Assembly: GCA_023213395.1 (NCBI GenBank)
Contig: CM041465.1
Coordinates: 57,481,741-57,545,740 of the forward strand
Direction of reading: 5' to 3'
Length of the DNA: 64,000 nucleotides
Source: Cycas panzhihuaensis
Taxonomy: Eukaryota > Cycadophyta
The notes under the pieces were generated by a model. The model had not been told where the DNA came from, searched no databases, and was given only the letters and a program-made list of their open reading frames with translations. The translations under genes were made by a program, and so were the position numbers. Numbering within the stretch: position 1 is the first letter of the stretch; every line of letters starts with the position of its first letter. Shown here piece by piece: positions 58,660 through 64,000 of the stretch.

Positions 58660-58797
58660 TGTTGTCTTCTGAATATGACCATCTCTAAGTACTTAATGAA
58701 ATGGATAAGTTCTAAACCTAAAGAGGCAACATGAAAATATATTGAATTCATTAAGTAGTATTTACATCTCCTTTCCTTCAAGGACTTAACATCTTAT
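58660..58797 (+). pseudogene. element F chromodomain remnant
   Basis: LMKWISSKPKEAT*KYIEFI near 58694-58755 matches the chromodomain core of plant chromoviruses, with TGA where Trp is expected. LSFKDLTS follows before the polypurine tract. RNase H and integrase should precede it but are absent, so the junction with RT at about 58450-58660 is a deletion. Confidence 0.7.
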
Positions 58798-58808
58798 AGG
58801 AGGGGACT
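58798..58808 (+). other. element F polypurine tract
   Basis: AGGAGGGGACT directly before the LTR. Confidence 0.85.
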
Positions 58809-59222
58809 TGTTACATAATCATATGTTGTTAATGAAATCAATTACTAATACATATGATTAGGGTACTGAATGGTTAGTACTAATCATTAACTATTATGTG
58901 TGGGTCATTTAGATCCATCAATGGAATAGAAGGTCATTTATATTGCCAATAATATTTCATATAAAAGGTCCTCCTTGTCTATTTAAGGATTTTTAATTAT
59001 AGGAGGATATTATTATGTATTGATAACTTTTGATGGATTGTACTTCAATATACTTTGGTAATCTTTAGTATCTACTTTAGTGCTTTCGTGTGTCCATAAT
59101 TTTCTATAATCTATTTACATCTACTAATAAAATTATTGGTTTACCACTTAAGTCATATTAGTGTGTACTTTGAGCTTGAGATGGGTTAATCATATGAATA
59201 AATACTAGGAGAAATATATCTT
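58809..59222 (+). repeat. element F 3' LTR
   Basis: Starts TGTTACATAATCATATG after the purine tract; the AGAGT target duplication follows its end. Confidence 0.87.
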
Positions 59223-59668
59223 AGAGTTCATAGTTAGAGATTGGGCCTATATGAGACTTCAACCCTACAAATAAGTATCTATGAAAGGGTTGTGTAAAGA
59301 AAAGTTGAATCCCAAGTTCTATGGACCCTATCTAGTAACATAGAGAGTTGAAGAAGTCACTTATGCCCTAGAACTTCCTAAATCCTCTAAGATGCATAAT
59401 ATATTACATGTTTCCTACTTAAAGAAAATAATAGGAACTTATGTTCTTATATAGATTGAGTTGGCTTTATTAAATGAGGAATAGGATTTGATCCTTGTTC
59501 TGAAATCCATCATTAGAACCCAAGAAAAGTACGTTAGATCTAAGATAATTTAAGAATATCTAATCAAGTGGAAATAATTACTTCCAAAGTATTACATGTG
59601 GGAGTTTATTGATATCCTCAATTAACTCTTAAAACTATAATCTGGATGTCTTGAAAATGAAACATCCT
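59223..59668 (+). pseudogene. H integrase C-terminus and chromodomain
   Basis: ILEFIVRDWAYMRLQPYK near 59220-59275 is the GDWVYLRLQPY block of Ty3 integrase. Next are LNPKFYGPYLVT near 59305, VTYALELPKSSKMHNILHVS near 59355-59415 and YLKKIIGTYV. The chromodomain reads EYLIKWK*LLPKYYMWEFID near 59555-59610, then ENETS before the purine tract; E has an equivalent FVGETS. Stops lie at Gln, Trp or Arg positions. This is the last coding piece of H. Confidence 0.88.
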
Positions 59669-59680
59669 AAGGGGGAAGAC
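59669..59680 (+). other. H polypurine tract
   Basis: AAGGGGGAAGAC, followed at once by the LTR start. Confidence 0.8.
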
Positions 59681-59681
59681 C

Positions 59682-60573
59682 TATTATGAATCTCAAATAA
59701 ACTTGTATTAAAATAATTATTTCAAATTACTTTATATACGAAGAATCTTGGGTTTTAGTGAGACTTTTATAGGAATCATAAATATCTACTCTTTATATTG
59801 AAGTTTTATCCTTTTGAATACATCTTATGATTTGATCTAGTTCTCTCTCACAAATTGTTATGAGCAATCATATTATGTGCTAAGGGTTGTAATAGATCTT
59901 AAATTTCATTATGCATTCTTCCATTTCCTTTTATTGTTTTAGAGTCCCTTGTAAATTTCCACTTTATATGGATTTAAAAAATCCCATTCTTTTCAATAAT
60001 CCCCCACTCCTTTTACTCCCTTAATTAGGTAACATCCATCATTTTAATCATGTTTTAATTTCTTCCTCCTCCTATTTGTCGCCATCGTTTAATTTATGTC
60101 ATATATAACATTATCATTAACCTTATCTTTCTATTAACTCTCCACATATGTTATTCCCTACCCTTACTTATAACTCATATTATCTTTACCCTCCATTTCT
60201 CTTATGTCCCATATATCTCCTCTTAATGTAATCAAAATAATCCAATATATCCCAACACCTCATTCTTTATCTTTATCCTATTAGTCTAACATATAAGTCA
60301 TCCCCAAACTCTCTTGTAGAATATATCACTCTTTTTACTATTGAGATAATGCCTATCTTGGGCTTATACTCAATTTGATATATTTGGTATAGGTAGGTTC
60401 TTATTAATGGTTGAATTTGAAGTATGTGCTAAAACACTTAAAGTACCACATGTATATCTTATTAGGTTGATGACCACGGTGTTTATAAACAATACTTTCT
60501 TATTAGATTATTTACTCTCCCTCTTATTTGTTGATGTTATACACATATTTTATTTGGCCCTTTAATACTAACA
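59682..60573 (+). repeat. putative H 3' LTR, right end uncertain
   Basis: It begins TATTATGAATC, probably a mutated TGTTATGA start, as related E has TGTTATAAATC. No partner LTR was found upstream of H gag, so the length cannot be checked. The stretch may contain the end of H plus part of another LTR that ends TACTAACA at 60573 before a primer binding site. Confidence 0.45.
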
Positions 60574-60575
60574 TT

Positions 60576-60588
60576 TGGTATTAGAGCC
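60576..60588 (+). other. primer binding site without an assigned element
   Basis: TGGTATTAGAGCC matches 12 of 13 bases of the initiator-Met complement. An LTR must end just before it (TACTAACATT). Confidence 0.65.
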
Positions 60589-60850
60589 ATTATTAGCTCT
60601 TTGGAGTCTTATTGTTATTCTAGTGAGATCACTTTATTCTTGAAATTGAGTAGTATTACCAATCATTTCTTTCTACTAGTTGAAATCCTACATGTAATAA
60701 GTTTACATTATGTCTCTATGAGTTAGTTTGGTTACGTAATGATATTTGAGTCTATCATGTGTTACGTATATAAGAAGTAGGACATCTCAAGTCTATCACA
60801 TTTATATGATATCATGATGTCCATTAGTCTCTAATATACTGGTGATAATC
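60589..60850 (+). other. leader-like sequence, no gene recognised
   Basis: AT-rich sequence after the primer binding site, with no open frame. It would be the start of an element whose interior is replaced or interrupted by the microsatellite. Confidence 0.4.

Positions 60851-64000
<3,150 letters not shown>

Larger units (their letters stand above)
54289..59222 (+). mobile_element. element F: internally deleted Ty3 chromovirus
   Basis: LTRs at 54289-54706 and 58809-59222 are flanked by a perfect AGAGT duplication. The interior has gag, a protease end, RT and a chromodomain on the + strand, but RNase H and the integrase core are missing between RT and chromodomain. The polypurine tract is intact. 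Many stops and frameshifts show age. It lies in H between integrase core and chromodomain. Confidence 0.87.
6590..60573 (+). mobile_element. host Ty3 chromovirus H, split into pieces by five nested insertions
   Basis: Gag, protease, RT, RNase H, integrase and chromodomain of one Ty3 element appear in the correct order and strand at 6604-7268, 13395-14700, 18822-20352, 29996-30035, 54263-54288 and 59223-59670. Between these pieces lie complete LTR elements with their own LTR pairs. The pieces sum to about 4 kb, which is the normal length of chromovirus gag-pol. Sequence features match element E of this window closely, for example the protease segment LDVGGVDIVL and the end of pol. The 5' LTR was not identified. 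The 3' LTR begins about 59682, and its end is uncertain; 60573 is the position before a later primer binding site. Confidence 0.85.

Overview
This window looks like intergenic, repeat-dominated nuclear DNA of a seed plant. The evidence is a pile of plant-type LTR retrotransposons: Ty1/copia, Ty3 chromoviruses, and a Tat-like Ty3 element carrying a plant mobile domain gene. Primer binding sites resemble the plant initiator-Met tRNA, base composition is very AT-rich, and I found no convincing single-copy host gene. The species cannot be named from the sequence.

Layout: 1-3712 is the 3' part of a decayed Ty1/copia element (copia-1, + strand). 3713-6590 is non-coding sequence with simple repeats and a possible LTR plus primer binding site on the minus strand. 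From about 6590 to 59681 runs one old Ty3 chromovirus (host element H, + strand). Its roughly 4 kb of gag-pol is scattered over 53 kb because five other elements inserted into it: copia-2 (7269-13394, minus), a non-coding TA..TA element A (14701-18821, plus), copia element B (20353-29990, plus), Tat-like element D (30036-54257, minus) and chromovirus derivative F (54289-59222, plus). B itself contains a minus-strand Ty3 derivative C (23074-25914) and a possible solo LTR (22706-22935). The 5' LTR of D contains chromovirus E (45117-53073, minus). Five-base target duplications support B (CAAGG), D (TAAGG), F (AGAGT) and, with two transitions, A (CAAGG/TAAGA). H resumes in order after each insertion, ending in integrase C-terminus, chromodomain and polypurine tract. 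60851-64000 is a TA-rich compound microsatellite.

The most interesting unit is D. On the minus strand it has gag, reverse transcriptase, RNase H and integrase in a largely shared frame, then, beyond integrase and near the 3' LTR, a second RNase H of archaeal type with its four acidic residues. Between integrase and that second RNase H lies a convergent gene on the opposite strand. It has its own TATA box, a plant mobile domain, a phase-compatible GT-AG intron and a coiled-coil-like C-terminus. It is interrupted by eleven stop codons, all TAG or TGA, with no frameshift over 1.8 kb. That pattern points to loss by methylcytosine deamination of a once functional accessory gene.

No tRNA, rRNA, CRISPR or bacterial-type features were seen. 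Everything coding here is retroelement-derived and decayed to some degree; E and D are the best preserved.
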